DNA of 64,000 bases from Arenibacter algicola. GTDB taxonomy: Bacteria; Bacteroidota; Bacteroidia; Flavobacteriales; Flavobacteriaceae. The translations under genes and the position numbers were made by a program. Below the pieces are notes generated by a model. The model saw nothing but the letters and a program-made list of their open reading frames with translations, was not told the origin of the DNA and made no database searches. The stretch lies in contig NZ_JPOO01000001.1 of assembly GCF_000733925.1 (NCBI RefSeq), forward strand, positions 1,116,001 to 1,180,000. Direction: 5' to 3'. Below, one piece after another: positions 1 to 8,303 of the stretch (position 1 is its first letter; every line of letters starts with the position of its first letter).

Positions 1-1
1 T

Positions 2-1513
2 TACAATCTGGCTTATACCTATTTCAAACTAAGAAATTATAATAATGCCATAACCTCGTTCTCCAGTTATGTGGAGACCGGTAGCGGCGATAGTGAAAAA
101 TTAAATGATGCCTATCTGCGCTTAGGGGATAGTTATTTTGTTAGTAGCAAGTATTGGCCTGCCATAGAAACCTATAATAAGGCAATAGCAAGAAATAGTG
201 CCTCGAGCGACTATGCTGCCTACCAAAAGGCACTGAGCTATGGGTTTGTAGACAGGAGCGCTACCAAAATAGAGGAGCTTTCCAATTTTGTTTCCAGGTA
301 TCCCAACTCGTCGCTTAAGGACGACGCCATGTTTGAGCTGGCCAATTCCTATGTTAGAGCCAATAATACAGAAAGGGGGTTGCAGCTATACGATCAGCTC
401 ACCATGGATTATAAAGGCAGTTCTCTAGTGCCACAGGCTATGCTGCGTCAGGGATTGGTGCATTATAATGCCAACCGTAATGAACAGGCCTTGGCTAAAT
501 TCAAATCAGTGGTACGGGACCATCCAAACACTCAGGAAGCACTACAAGCCGTTACTACGGCCAAGCTTATTTATGTAGATCTGGGTAGGGTAAATGAATA
601 TGCCCAATGGGTAAAAGGTCTTGACTTTGTTGAGGTAACCGATACAGAACTGGACAATGCTACTTTTGAATCTGCGGACAAACAATATATTGAAGGCAAT
701 CAGGATGCGGCCATAAAGGGTTATGAGGCCTATGTTAATCAATTTCCAAACGGATTAAATGCCTTAAAGGCTAATTTTAATTTGGCAAAGTTGTACTTTG
801 GCAAAGGTCAGAAGGACAGGGCATTGCCTTATTTTAAGAATGTGGCTGGCAAGGGAACCAACGAATATGCCGAGCAGGCACTTACAAGGGTGTGCGAGAT
901 CTATGTAGGCAAAAACGATTATGTTACGGCCATACCTTACTTGGAAGAATTGGAAACCAAGGCGGAAATTCAGCAGAATATCACCTTTGCCCAATCCAAT
1001 TTAATGAAAGGCTATTATGAGCGGTCAGACTACAGTAAGACCATTCAATATGCCACTAAGGTGTTGTCCAATTCCAATATAGATAACCGTATAAAAAGTG
1101 ATGCACAAATAATGATCGCCAGATCGGCCATTAAGACCAAGGATGAGAATAGGGCGGAAAAGGCGTATTCGGAAGTGCTTAAAATTGCAACTGGAGATTT
1201 AGCGGCCGAGGCGCTCTATTATGATGCTTATTTTAAAAATAAGGCCCAAAATTACGAGGCTTCCAACGCTTCTGTTCAAAAATTGGCCAAGGATTATGCG
1301 GGGTATAAGGAGTGGAGCGCGAAAGGCTTGATCATTATGGCCAAGAATTTCTATGCCTTGGGAGATGCTTTCCAAGCTACTTATATTTTGGATAGTGTTA
1401 TTGCCAATTTCGGAGATTTTCCGGAAATAGTGTCCCAGGCCAAACAGGAGTCGTCCATTATTAAGGCAAAAGAAGCTCAAAGTAATTCCTCTATTAATCC
1501 AGAGGGTAATTAA
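2..1513 (+). CDS. Tetratricopeptide repeat protein (5' end outside window)
   Basis: The reading frame is open from the first bases of the window, so the true start lies upstream; GTG 71 is only the first possible start codon inside the window. The visible 503 residues are a run of TPR-like helical pairs, for example 'LRLGDSYFVSSKYWPAIE', 'FNLAKLYFGKGQKDRALPYF' and 'LMKGYYERSDYSKTIQYATK'. Such proteins act as protein-protein scaffolds, usually in the periplasm or at the envelope in Bacteroidetes. It is followed after 25 bp by a beta-barrel gene, and the pair is probably an operon working together at the outer membrane. The tail is Ser/Asn-rich and unstructured. The specific role is unknown. 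Confidence 0.85.
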   Translation, partial: YNLAYTYFKLRNYNNAITSFSSYVETGSGDSEKLNDAYLRLGDSYFVSSKYWPAIETYNKAIARNSASSDYAAYQKALSYGFVDRSATKIEELSNFVSRYPNSSLKDDAMFELANSYVRANNTERGLQLYDQLTMDYKGSSLVPQAMLRQGLVHYNANRNEQALAKFKSVVRDHPNTQEALQAVTTAKLIYVDLGRVNEYAQWVKGLDFVEVTDTELDNATFESADKQYIEGNQDAAIKGYEAYVNQFPNGLNALKANFNLAKLYFGKGQKDRALPYFKNVAGKGTNEYAEQALTRVCEIYVGKNDYVTAIPYLEELETKAEIQQNITFAQSNLMKGYYERSDYSKTIQYATKVLSNSNIDNRIKSDAQIMIARSAIKTKDENRAEKAYSEVLKIATGDLAAEALYYDAYFKNKAQNYEASNASVQKLAKDYAGYKEWSAKGLIIMAKNFYALGDAFQATYILDSVIANFGDFPEIVSQAKQESSIIKAKEAQSNSSINPEGN

Positions 1514-1538
1514 AATTTCCTTGCAAAAAGAACACAAT

Positions 1539-3293
1539 ATGCAGCACAAGCACATTAAAATATCCATATTTGCTATTCTAGGTTTTTTACAGATCGGATT
1601 GGCACAGGATGATAAAAAAGATTTGGGAACGGAAACGGTAACAGTGGTAAAGGCCTATGCACCTACCATTTCGGATGCGTTTAAGGTGAAGTCGGTACCT
1701 ACTTTGAACGATTCCATTGTTTTGCAAAAAAAGCCTATCAATTACAGCATATTTTCCGTACCCGTTGCCTCTACCTTTACACCTTCAAAGGGTAAGGCTT
1801 CCGGGGTGAAGAAACTACCTCCTGAAAAAATATACAACTCCTATGCATCAATAGGTCTGGGCAACTATAATAACGCCTTGGCCGATTTCTATACCAGTAG
1901 TGCATTGAACAGGGATGAACGATTGGATGTAAGCCTAAACCATCATTCCTCTAGGGGAGAAATAGACGGAACCGCTTTGGATAATATATTTTATAATACC
2001 AAATTGGACGCCAATTATACCAAAAGGGACAGGGATATAAGTTGGGGGGCAAATATAGGGGCACAACATCAATTATATAATTGGTACGGAATCCCCAATG
2101 GATATTATACAGAGGAACTAGTGAACGACATAGATGAAAAACAGAACTATTTTAATGCATTTGCAGGTGGTTTTGTGGAAATGGAGGATTCCTTCTTTAA
2201 AAGTGCCAATTTGTACTATAGACGGTTTTGGGATTCAACCAATTCAGGTGAAAATAGGGCAGTGCTAGAGCCTGCCTTCGAATTTCCCTTAGGCGATGAG
2301 CTATTGACACTTAAGGCCAAGGTAGATTATTTGGGCGGTAAGTTTAAAAATGGCCAGGTGGCCAATGATTCCAATGTTCCGGGAATAGACTATTCGCATT
2401 TGCAGGTGGGCATAAATCCCAATATTAATATTTTAGGGGACGATCTATCGCTTAATCTTGGCGTAAACCTAGTGTATGGTATGGATCTGGAAAACAGTGA
2501 GGGCAATTTCTATATTTATCCCACCATTACAGCTTCCTATCGTTTGTTGGATGAGGTAGCCATAGCTTACGGTGGTGTAGAAGGTGAGTTGAAGCAAAAC
2601 TCGTTCTATGGATTTGTAGAAGAGAACCCCTATGTTTCCCCAACCTTGGATATGCAGCCTACAGATCGGCAATATGATGCCTACATTGGCTTAAAAGGGC
2701 AATTATTGCCTAATCTTAGCTATAATATTAAGGGGTCTTATATGGCGGAAAATAGGAAACCACTATTTTTGCTAAATCCCGAAAATACTTCTAGGACAGA
2801 TGAAAAAGGGTATTTCTATGGTAATAGCTTCCAGGTGTTTTATGATGACGTAAAGACTTTAGGAGTTTTTGGGGAATTAAATGTAGATATAAACCGTAAT
2901 TTTAGCCTAGGGATAAATGCCCAAGTATATGATTACGATACGGAAACCGATAATCCTGCCTGGAACCTGCCAGGTCTAACGGCCTCCATGTTTATGGATT
3001 ATCAAATAGGGGAGAAGTGGTTCATGGGTGCCAACCTCTTTTATGTGGGTGAACGAGATGATCTTTATACTATAGCATCCCCAGGAACATTGCCGGAAGA
3101 CTTTGATATGACTCCGGTTACCTTGGATAGCTATTTTGATGCCAATGCACATATTGGATATCGCATAAATGAGCAATTGTCCGTTTTTGCAAAGGCAAAT
3201 AATATAGCCAACCAGAATTATATGCGTTGGAACAATTATCAAGTACAGGGATTCCAAGTTTTGGCCGGAGCCACGTACAAATTTGATCTGTAG
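1539..3293 (+). CDS. Outer-membrane beta-barrel protein (TonB-receptor-like barrel)
   Basis: This is a 584-residue protein with a signal peptide ('ISIFAILGFLQIGLAQ') and then a short region rich in Thr/Val. The remainder is alternating amphipathic strands ending in 'QVLAGATYKFDL', a typical barrel end with an aromatic-x-hydrophobic terminus. Its C-terminal half resembles the barrel of TonB-dependent receptors, but there is no complete plug domain and no clear TonB box. ATG 1539 is preferred over TTG 1521 because it starts just before the signal peptide. It follows the TPR gene closely, so the two are likely co-transcribed. The transported substrate is unknown. Confidence 0.8.
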   Translation: MQHKHIKISIFAILGFLQIGLAQDDKKDLGTETVTVVKAYAPTISDAFKVKSVPTLNDSIVLQKKPINYSIFSVPVASTFTPSKGKASGVKKLPPEKIYNSYASIGLGNYNNALADFYTSSALNRDERLDVSLNHHSSRGEIDGTALDNIFYNTKLDANYTKRDRDISWGANIGAQHQLYNWYGIPNGYYTEELVNDIDEKQNYFNAFAGGFVEMEDSFFKSANLYYRRFWDSTNSGENRAVLEPAFEFPLGDELLTLKAKVDYLGGKFKNGQVANDSNVPGIDYSHLQVGINPNINILGDDLSLNLGVNLVYGMDLENSEGNFYIYPTITASYRLLDEVAIAYGGVEGELKQNSFYGFVEENPYVSPTLDMQPTDRQYDAYIGLKGQLLPNLSYNIKGSYMAENRKPLFLLNPENTSRTDEKGYFYGNSFQVFYDDVKTLGVFGELNVDINRNFSLGINAQVYDYDTETDNPAWNLPGLTASMFMDYQIGEKWFMGANLFYVGERDDLYTIASPGTLPEDFDMTPVTLDSYFDANAHIGYRINEQLSVFAKANNIANQNYMRWNNYQVQGFQVLAGATYKFDL

Positions 3294-3711
3294 TTAAAAG
3301 ATAATTAGAATTAGCGGTTGGTCATGATTTGCCAAAAACCCCGTGGTATTTTATGGTCGCCGTAAATGTACCTTCTGCCTTTAGTCTTTTATTTTGGGAG
3401 GCCAAAAGGCAGTAAGGTATTTTTATTTTTAGTAGTGCTTGTCATTTTTGGGTTATACATCCTTGGGATATTTGGTCACATTTTAACATGTAAATCTGCC
3501 ATATAGCCAACTAGGATTAGACATATTTTATCAATACCATGCTGACCGCTTTTAAACTAAGTTCCATTTGGGAAATAGTATCTTTTAAAACTGTCCCATT
3601 CGTCACACTTAGTGGACATTTGGTCACAGAATAGGAAAAAAGATTCCTTTTTGTTGTAGGTTAACTTTCTTTTGTTGTCTGGATAAATATTAATTTTAAA
3701 ACTTTATAAGA
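3294..3711. other. 418-bp intergenic region
   Basis: No gene is supported here. The decamer TTTGGTCACA occurs twice in the same orientation (3471-3480 and 3619-3628), which could be a regulator site or chance. No clear hairpin terminator follows the barrel gene. Confidence 0.5.
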
Positions 3712-4131
3712 ATGAGAAATTTTGCAAAATTGTTTTACGCTTGTATTTTTTTTGTTTCCGGCAGTATGTCGCTTTTGGCAGAGAACCCAACCAATAGTAC
3801 TTTTTGTTCCATTAATCCAACCACAACACTTGAAAAAGTGTATAAATCCCCAATCGGAACATGGGAATATACCGTGGAGGATGTTCCTTATGAATACAGT
3901 GCGGGTGTGTTGATCATTACCAAGGAAAAAGAGGAATATGAAGTAGTAGTTAAGGTAAATTATAATACTTTGACGGCTTCGGAAGTGGAGGTAAATGATA
4001 ATACAATAAACTTTTCGGTTTATATTGAGGGTGGAAAAGTACAAGTTTCCTTGCAAGTGAAGGATGACCTTATACAGGGCACAGCCGATTCTACTGAAGG
4101 CTCCTTTTCGTTGAAGGGAAAAAAGAAGTAG
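3712..4131 (+). CDS. Small secreted protein, paralogue of the gene at 34.7 kb
   Basis: This is a 139-residue protein with an N-terminal signal peptide (about residues 1-23, 'YACIFFVSGSMSLLA'). The mature part is about 90 residues of alternating beta-strand character containing 'GTWEYTVEDVPYEYSAGVL' and ending 'GSFSLKGKKK'. The pattern G-x-W-x-Y...VPYEY..G.L.I.K, V.DNT..F and I.G.A.S..G.F.L.G is shared with the protein encoded at 34724-35158, so the two are paralogues. The shape suggests a small lipocalin-like or beta-sandwich fold. The family is not one I recognise by function. It stands alone and ends at a clear terminator (4182). Confidence 0.75.
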   Translation: MRNFAKLFYACIFFVSGSMSLLAENPTNSTFCSINPTTTLEKVYKSPIGTWEYTVEDVPYEYSAGVLIITKEKEEYEVVVKVNYNTLTASEVEVNDNTINFSVYIEGGKVQVSLQVKDDLIQGTADSTEGSFSLKGKKK

Positions 4132-4181
4132 ACACTAGAAGTCTATAGATTAGACCATTGTATTTGACTGTAGGTATTACA

Positions 4182-4211
4182 AACATCCCTGAATATGGGG
4201 ATGTTTTTTTA
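4182..4211 (+). terminator. Rho-independent terminator
   Basis: An 8-bp perfect stem AACATCCC (4182-4189) / GGGATGTT (4198-4205) is followed by a T run. It lies 50 bp after the stop of the small secreted protein gene. Confidence 0.8.
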
Positions 4212-4290
4212 TTTTTGATAAAATGTACTTAAACTTTTTGTCCGTTAGGCACTCCTTCTGCCAATAAGTTTTACATACAATTTGTTTAAT

Positions 4291-5376
4291 ATGAGGCAAT
4301 TCACTGTAGGATGTAAATATTGGATAGGGATTTTGTCCATATTGTGCCTCGGAAGGGCCATGTCCCAAAACCTTGTGGAAAACCCCAGTTTTGAGGCATT
4401 TTTGGAATGCCCGGATCATTTAGGGAACTTCGGGGAAGACCTTAAATATTGGTCCGTACCCACTCAGGGAACTACGGATTATTTTAATTCCTGTAGTCTT
4501 AGTATGGGGGTGCCCGTTAATTTTATGGGAGAGCAAACGGCAAAATTTGGGGAAGCCTATTTGGGATTCTATATGTATGCCCCTGAGGATTACAGGGAGT
4601 ATATTCAAGGTGAGCTCAAAGAGCCTTTAAAGAAAGGGGTTGTCTATACCCTGTCCTTTTATATAAGCCTAGCTGAGAATTCGGATCATGTTGTCCGTGA
4701 TTTTGATGTTCTCTTCTCAACAAAACCAATAGGGATTAAAATAAAAAAGGGTCTCACCAAATGGCAACTTTCTAAAATTGAAGATAATATTTTTACCGCA
4801 GTCGAGATTTTGGGCAACGACTTTATAACTGATGACAATGCATGGACCAAGATTTCCACTACCTTTCTCGCTACAGGTGGCGAGAAGTTTATTACAATTG
4901 GTAATTTTAAGAACAATGCCTCTACAAGGCGACAGAGGTTGGTAAAGGAAAAAAATGTGAATGGGGCCTATTATTTCTTGGATATGGTATATGTTGGGGA
5001 AGGAATGCAGACCTATACCTTGGATGAGACCCATATTTTTGAGAATGTCCATTTTAATTTCGATGAGTTTCATTTAGGGGAAAAGGGAGAGCAAGAGTTA
5101 ATGCGCGTTTACAATTATCTGCAATCCGACAGTACTTTGAACATTGTTATCAATGGATATACGGACAATTTGGGTACATCATCCTACAATATGGACCTTT
5201 CAGTTAAACGAGCCATGTCAGTAGCAAATAGGTTGATCCAATTGGGTTTGGCAGGTAAAAGAATTGCCTACAATGGGTTTGGAGCAGCGCAACCCCTTGT
5301 AAATAATGAGGATGAAGAAGGTAGGGCGCGGAATAGAAGGGTAGAGTTTATAATATCCAAAACCCTTGAAGAGTAA
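4291..5376 (+). CDS. OmpA-family outer-membrane/peptidoglycan-binding protein
   Basis: This 361-residue exported protein has a signal peptide ending near 'GRAMSQ'. An N-terminal domain (about 27-235) begins 'NLVENPSFEAF' and looks like a carbohydrate-binding or jelly-roll type beta-sandwich. The C-terminal OmpA domain (about 245-361) shows 'NFDEF', 'INGYTDNLG', 'LSVKRAMSVANRL' and 'GRARNRRVEFII'. The Asp of GYTDN and the Arg of RNRR are the expected diaminopimelate-binding residues, so it probably anchors the envelope to peptidoglycan. ATG 4291 is preferred to TTG 4282. It is a single gene between two others with their own terminators or promoters. Confidence 0.85.
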   Translation: MRQFTVGCKYWIGILSILCLGRAMSQNLVENPSFEAFLECPDHLGNFGEDLKYWSVPTQGTTDYFNSCSLSMGVPVNFMGEQTAKFGEAYLGFYMYAPEDYREYIQGELKEPLKKGVVYTLSFYISLAENSDHVVRDFDVLFSTKPIGIKIKKGLTKWQLSKIEDNIFTAVEILGNDFITDDNAWTKISTTFLATGGEKFITIGNFKNNASTRRQRLVKEKNVNGAYYFLDMVYVGEGMQTYTLDETHIFENVHFNFDEFHLGEKGEQELMRVYNYLQSDSTLNIVINGYTDNLGTSSYNMDLSVKRAMSVANRLIQLGLAGKRIAYNGFGAAQPLVNNEDEEGRARNRRVEFIISKTLEE

Positions 5377-5437
5377 GCATTTAAAGGGGTTATCGAGTTT
5401 TTTTTTGGTACTTGTTAAAATTGTTGGCTATAAATGA

Positions 5438-5467
5438 TTGTGGTTCAAACTTTTGGAACTATATTTG
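5438..5467 (+). promoter_or_regulatory. Bacteroidetes-type promoter of the cold-shock gene
   Basis: A TTG -33 box (5438-5440) is separated by 19 bp from TATATTTG (5460-5467), a perfect match to the TAnnTTTG -7 consensus. The predicted start near 5474 gives a short leader of about 27 nt before ATG 5501. Confidence 0.7.
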
Positions 5468-5500
5468 ATCCACAATAAGTAATTAATTTAAATTTTAGTA

Positions 5501-5692
5501 ATGAGTAGAGGAACAGTAAAATTTTTCAACGATGCCAAAGGATTTGGGTTCATCACAGAAGAAGGTTCTAACAAAGAACATTTTGTACACATCTCTGGTT
5601 TAATCGACGAAATTCGCGAAGGCGATGAAGTTGAGTTTGAACTAAAAGAAGGAAAAAAAGGATTAAACGCAGTAAACGTTAAAGTTATTTAA
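5501..5692 (+). CDS. Cold-shock protein (CspA family)
   Basis: This is a 63-residue single cold-shock domain, the normal length for the family. It contains RNP1 'KGFGFI' and an RNP2-like 'HFVHIS', which bind single-stranded nucleic acid. CspA proteins act as RNA chaperones in the cytoplasm, melting secondary structure and aiding translation, often after cold or growth-phase shifts. The gene is monocistronic, with its own consensus promoter upstream and a hairpin terminator 32 bp after the stop. The 24-bp hairpin repeat block begins just beyond that terminator. Confidence 0.95.
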   Translation: MSRGTVKFFNDAKGFGFITEEGSNKEHFVHISGLIDEIREGDEVEFELKEGKKGLNAVNVKVI

Positions 5693-5723
5693 TATATACT
5701 TTTTTAATTTCCTAAGACCTAAG

Positions 5724-5748
5724 GCCTATCGTTTGATAGGCTTTTTTT
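5724..5748 (+). terminator. Terminator of the cold-shock gene
   Basis: GCCTATC (5724-5730) and GATAGGC (5735-5741) form a perfect 7-bp stem with a 4-nt loop, followed by seven T. Confidence 0.85.
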
Positions 5749-5750
5749 AT

Positions 5751-5829
5751 GTTCGTGAGACCCGTATTTCAAAAGCCGTAGGCGCATTGAAATACGATGG
5801 ACGAACGAACCCCGCCTTTTGGCGGGGTT
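5751..5829. repeat. Two nested or adjacent inverted repeats leading the 24-bp repeat block
   Basis: The outer arms GTTCGT (5751-5756) / ACGAAC (5801-5806) enclose CGTATTTCA (5763-5771) / TGAAATACG (5788-5796). Directly after comes a perfect 9-bp hairpin AACCCCGCC (5808-5816), TTTT, GGCGGGGTT (5821-5829). All arms are exact, so RNA from either strand would fold strongly. No coding content is supported. Confidence 0.75.
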
Positions 5830-5832
5830 TGA

Positions 5833-6048
5833 GGTTCAATGCCCCTGCCTTGGGGCGGTTCAATGCCCCTGCCTTGGGGCGGTTCAATGCCCCTGCCTTG
5901 GGGCGGTTCAATGCCCCTGCCTTGGGGCGGTTCAATGCCCCTGCCTTGGGGCGGTTCAATGCCCCTGCCTTGGGGCGGTTCAATACCCCTACCTTGGGGC
6001 GGTTCAATACCCCTACCTTGGGGTGGTTCAATACTCCGGCCTTCGGTT
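5833..6048. repeat. Nine tandem 24-bp hairpin repeats (minisatellite)
   Basis: Units begin with GGTTCAAT and repeat every 24 bp at 5833, 5857, 5881, 5905, 5929, 5953, 5977, 6001 and 6025. Units 1-6 are identical. Each carries GCCCC-TGCCTT-GGGGC, a 5-bp stem with a 6-nt loop. Units 7-8 change GCCCCTG to ACCCCTA, and unit 8 also changes the closing C to T, restoring a pair. Unit 9 is diverged (CCGGCCTTCGG core). As the period is a multiple of three, several frames on both strands stay open, but this is not evidence of coding. The block is GC-rich compared with its surroundings. Confidence 0.9.
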
Positions 6049-6291
6049 AAGTTGCTTGTAGAAGACAGTTTTTGGTTTAGGTTTAAATGCCATTTTTTAA
6101 ATTAAAAAGTTGGAAATTGTTGCTCCACAATGTGCTTATGCGGCTTTATATTTTTAGACCTTGACTGGGCCTAGTTTTTATTCTTTATATTGGTCTACGG
6201 AAAGAATAATAGGCAATATTGAATTGCGGGCAAGTTTACCCCTATATTGATGTTGTTGGTTTCCTTCCCTAACTAAAATGCTATTGTCCCT

Positions 6292-7008
6292 ATGTTCGAG
6301 TATTTGGATAAAATAAAATTACTGATCAATAAATTGTCCGTTGATCAACATGAGCAATTGGTCAGTGCCGCTAAAATTGTGGCAGATGTTATTAAGAACG
6401 ATGGCATAATCCACACCATAGGTACTGGTCATTCCCAGATGATCGGCATGGAAATGTTTGGCAGGGCCTCTAATTTGGCCAATGTAAATGCCATTATGGA
6501 CGATATGGTGCTTATGGCGGGCGGGGCAAGAAGATCGGCAGAAATGGAGAAGATTAGTGGTCTTGCCGAAATACTTTGGAACAACTATAAATTTAATAAA
6601 GGTGATGTATTGATCGTTGTTTCTAATTCCGGAAGAAATGCCTTGCCCTTGGAGATGGCTATGAAGGCAAAGCAGGAAGATATAACTACGATAGCCATCA
6701 CTTCCTTAGAACAGTCCACAAGGTATGCTTCCAGACACGCGAGTGGAAAGAAATTATATCAGATTGCTGATCTGGTCATTGATAATTGTGTTCCCTCGGG
6801 GGATGGGGTTATCTCCATTAACGAACTGCTTATTGGACCTGCTTCCTCGGTGTTGGGAATGATCATTGTAAACATAATTTCGACCGAAGCCATCAAAATT
6901 AATTTGGACAGAGGTGTGGATGTCTCCGTTTTTCAAAGTCAGAACATAGATGAGGCGGACAATGAGGCGCTCTATCAAAAATATGAATCCCGGATAAAGC
7001 ACCTATAG
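6292..7008 (+). CDS. SIS-domain phosphosugar-binding protein (UPF0309-like)
   Basis: This 238-residue cytosolic protein has an N-terminal helical segment and one SIS (sugar isomerase) domain of about residues 35-200. Typical elements are 'IHTIGTGHSQMIGMEMFGRA' and the Ser-rich phosphosugar loop 'VLIVVSNSGRNALPLEMA', then 'GDGVISINELLIGPASSV'. SIS domains bind phosphosugars as isomerases or as sensing modules. No HTH domain is present, so an enzymatic role is more likely. It converges, with a 16-bp gap, on the Nramp-like/aldolase pair, which suggests but does not prove a role in sugar metabolism. The actual substrate cannot be told from sequence. Confidence 0.8.
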   Translation: MFEYLDKIKLLINKLSVDQHEQLVSAAKIVADVIKNDGIIHTIGTGHSQMIGMEMFGRASNLANVNAIMDDMVLMAGGARRSAEMEKISGLAEILWNNYKFNKGDVLIVVSNSGRNALPLEMAMKAKQEDITTIAITSLEQSTRYASRHASGKKLYQIADLVIDNCVPSGDGVISINELLIGPASSVLGMIIVNIISTEAIKINLDRGVDVSVFQSQNIDEADNEALYQKYESRIKHL

Positions 7009-7024
7009 CATCTTTTCGAACTCT

Positions 7025-8299
7025 TTAAAAGAAGTCCAAGAGGGCCACAATTCCATTATAAGAGATAATAATTGAAAAAAGAAAGGCAGCATATAATCCT
7101 ATATTCAGGAAGATACTTGCTTTGTATTTGCCCATCAGCTTTTTATTATTGATCAATAAAATAATCCCCAATATTACCAGAGGAAGTACAAATACATTAA
7201 ATACTTGCGACAAAATCTGCATTTCTATAGGATTGGCGCCAAAAATTGGCACAATTAGGGCAAACAGACAGGCGACGGCGGTAATTATTTTAAACTGTTT
7301 GGAAGTGGTGTCCAATTCCCCGGATTGGTAATCGGCCAATAGGATAGGAGCAATTAAAAGACAGGGAAATATAGAGGACAGACCAGCACTTAAAGTTCCA
7401 AAGAAGAAAAGGGTCAAGGCGAATTTTCCAGCGACCGGTTCCAAGGTATTTACCATATCCAAAACTTTGGTTACCGGTTGACCTTGATGAAACAGGGCAC
7501 CGCTGGCTACTGCCATAACCGACGCACTAATAACAAATACCAGACAGGCGGCTATTATGGAATCCTTTTTTTGTTGCTTTAGGTTGTTGATGTTCCAGCC
7601 TTTGCCCTTAACGAATAGAGGTCGGGATAAAAAGGTTGCAGCAGCCATGGTAGTACCTACAAAGGCGGCCACCATCATTTTACCTCCTTCCACTTTGGGG
7701 ATTGAGGGGATTAATCCTTTAGCGACTTCAATAGGTAGCGGGTAGACCATAAAAAGGGATATAAAAAAGGAAAGTCCCATAATGGTAACGAAAATCACCA
7801 ATATCTTTTCAAAGAAGGCATATTTTCCTACTAGGAGGAATCCATACATAACTATAATAACCACTATGGCAATAATCAAAACAGATTCATACTGGTAGCC
7901 CTGTAAATTGGGAAAATAGATAAGGAATATCTCGAAGATAATGTTGGCAGAGATCCCTAATATACCCATGAGGGAATTCCATTGACCAAACGAAATGCCA
8001 ATGATTATCATTATGGCAATAAGCTTGCCCCATTTCAGATGCTTTTTAAAGGCAAATAGGGCGGTTTCTCCGGTAACCAGGGCGTAGTTGCCATAGGAGA
8101 ACATTAAGATACCAGAGAATACACAGCTCAGCAATAAAACCCATAGCAATTGCATACCATAGGTGCTTCCCGCAACGATCATGGAGGTTACACTCCCTGT
8201 TCCTATGGTATAACCAATGGCAAAGATACCAGGTCCAAAGGCCAGTATTAGGGCCAATATTTTTTTTAGAAATGAATTCTTTTTGGTCGGGTTTTCCAT
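7025..8299 (-). CDS. Nramp-superfamily transporter lacking the metal-binding motifs
   Basis: This 424-residue integral membrane protein has about 11 TM segments. The N-terminal region follows the Nramp/MntH layout ('FGPGIFAIGY', then 'AGSTYGMQLLWVLLL'). The TM1 DPGN motif that ligates transition metals is replaced by an IGTGS-type stretch, and the TM6 MPHN motif by 'VGTTMAAATFLSRP'. It is therefore unlikely to be a normal Mn/Fe carrier. The gene starts 4 bp after the stop of the KDPG aldolase gene, so they are one operon. It may carry another cation or an organic substrate; that is inference. Annotation pipelines would probably call it a divalent metal transporter. Confidence 0.75.
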   Translation of the reverse strand: MENPTKKNSFLKKILALILAFGPGIFAIGYTIGTGSVTSMIVAGSTYGMQLLWVLLLSCVFSGILMFSYGNYALVTGETALFAFKKHLKWGKLIAIMIIIGISFGQWNSLMGILGISANIIFEIFLIYFPNLQGYQYESVLIIAIVVIIVMYGFLLVGKYAFFEKILVIFVTIMGLSFFISLFMVYPLPIEVAKGLIPSIPKVEGGKMMVAAFVGTTMAAATFLSRPLFVKGKGWNINNLKQQKKDSIIAACLVFVISASVMAVASGALFHQGQPVTKVLDMVNTLEPVAGKFALTLFFFGTLSAGLSSIFPCLLIAPILLADYQSGELDTTSKQFKIITAVACLFALIVPIFGANPIEMQILSQVFNVFVLPLVILGIILLINNKKLMGKYKASIFLNIGLYAAFLFSIIISYNGIVALLDFF

Positions 8300-8303
8300 C
8301 TAT

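Noticed and set aside
3661..4056. Minus-strand frame of 131 codons over the small secreted protein gene
   Set aside because: It lies almost fully opposite the better-supported plus-strand gene with signal peptide and a paralogue elsewhere.
5833..6048. CRISPR array
   Set aside because: Units are directly joined with no variable spacers, and no cas genes are in the window.
5733..6050. Open frames on both strands through the 24-bp repeat block, encoding repeated FNAPALGR-type octapeptides
   Set aside because: The repeat period is divisible by three, so any frame without a stop in one unit stays open in all; no start context, promoter or family supports coding, and the unit's DNA hairpin explains the conservation better.
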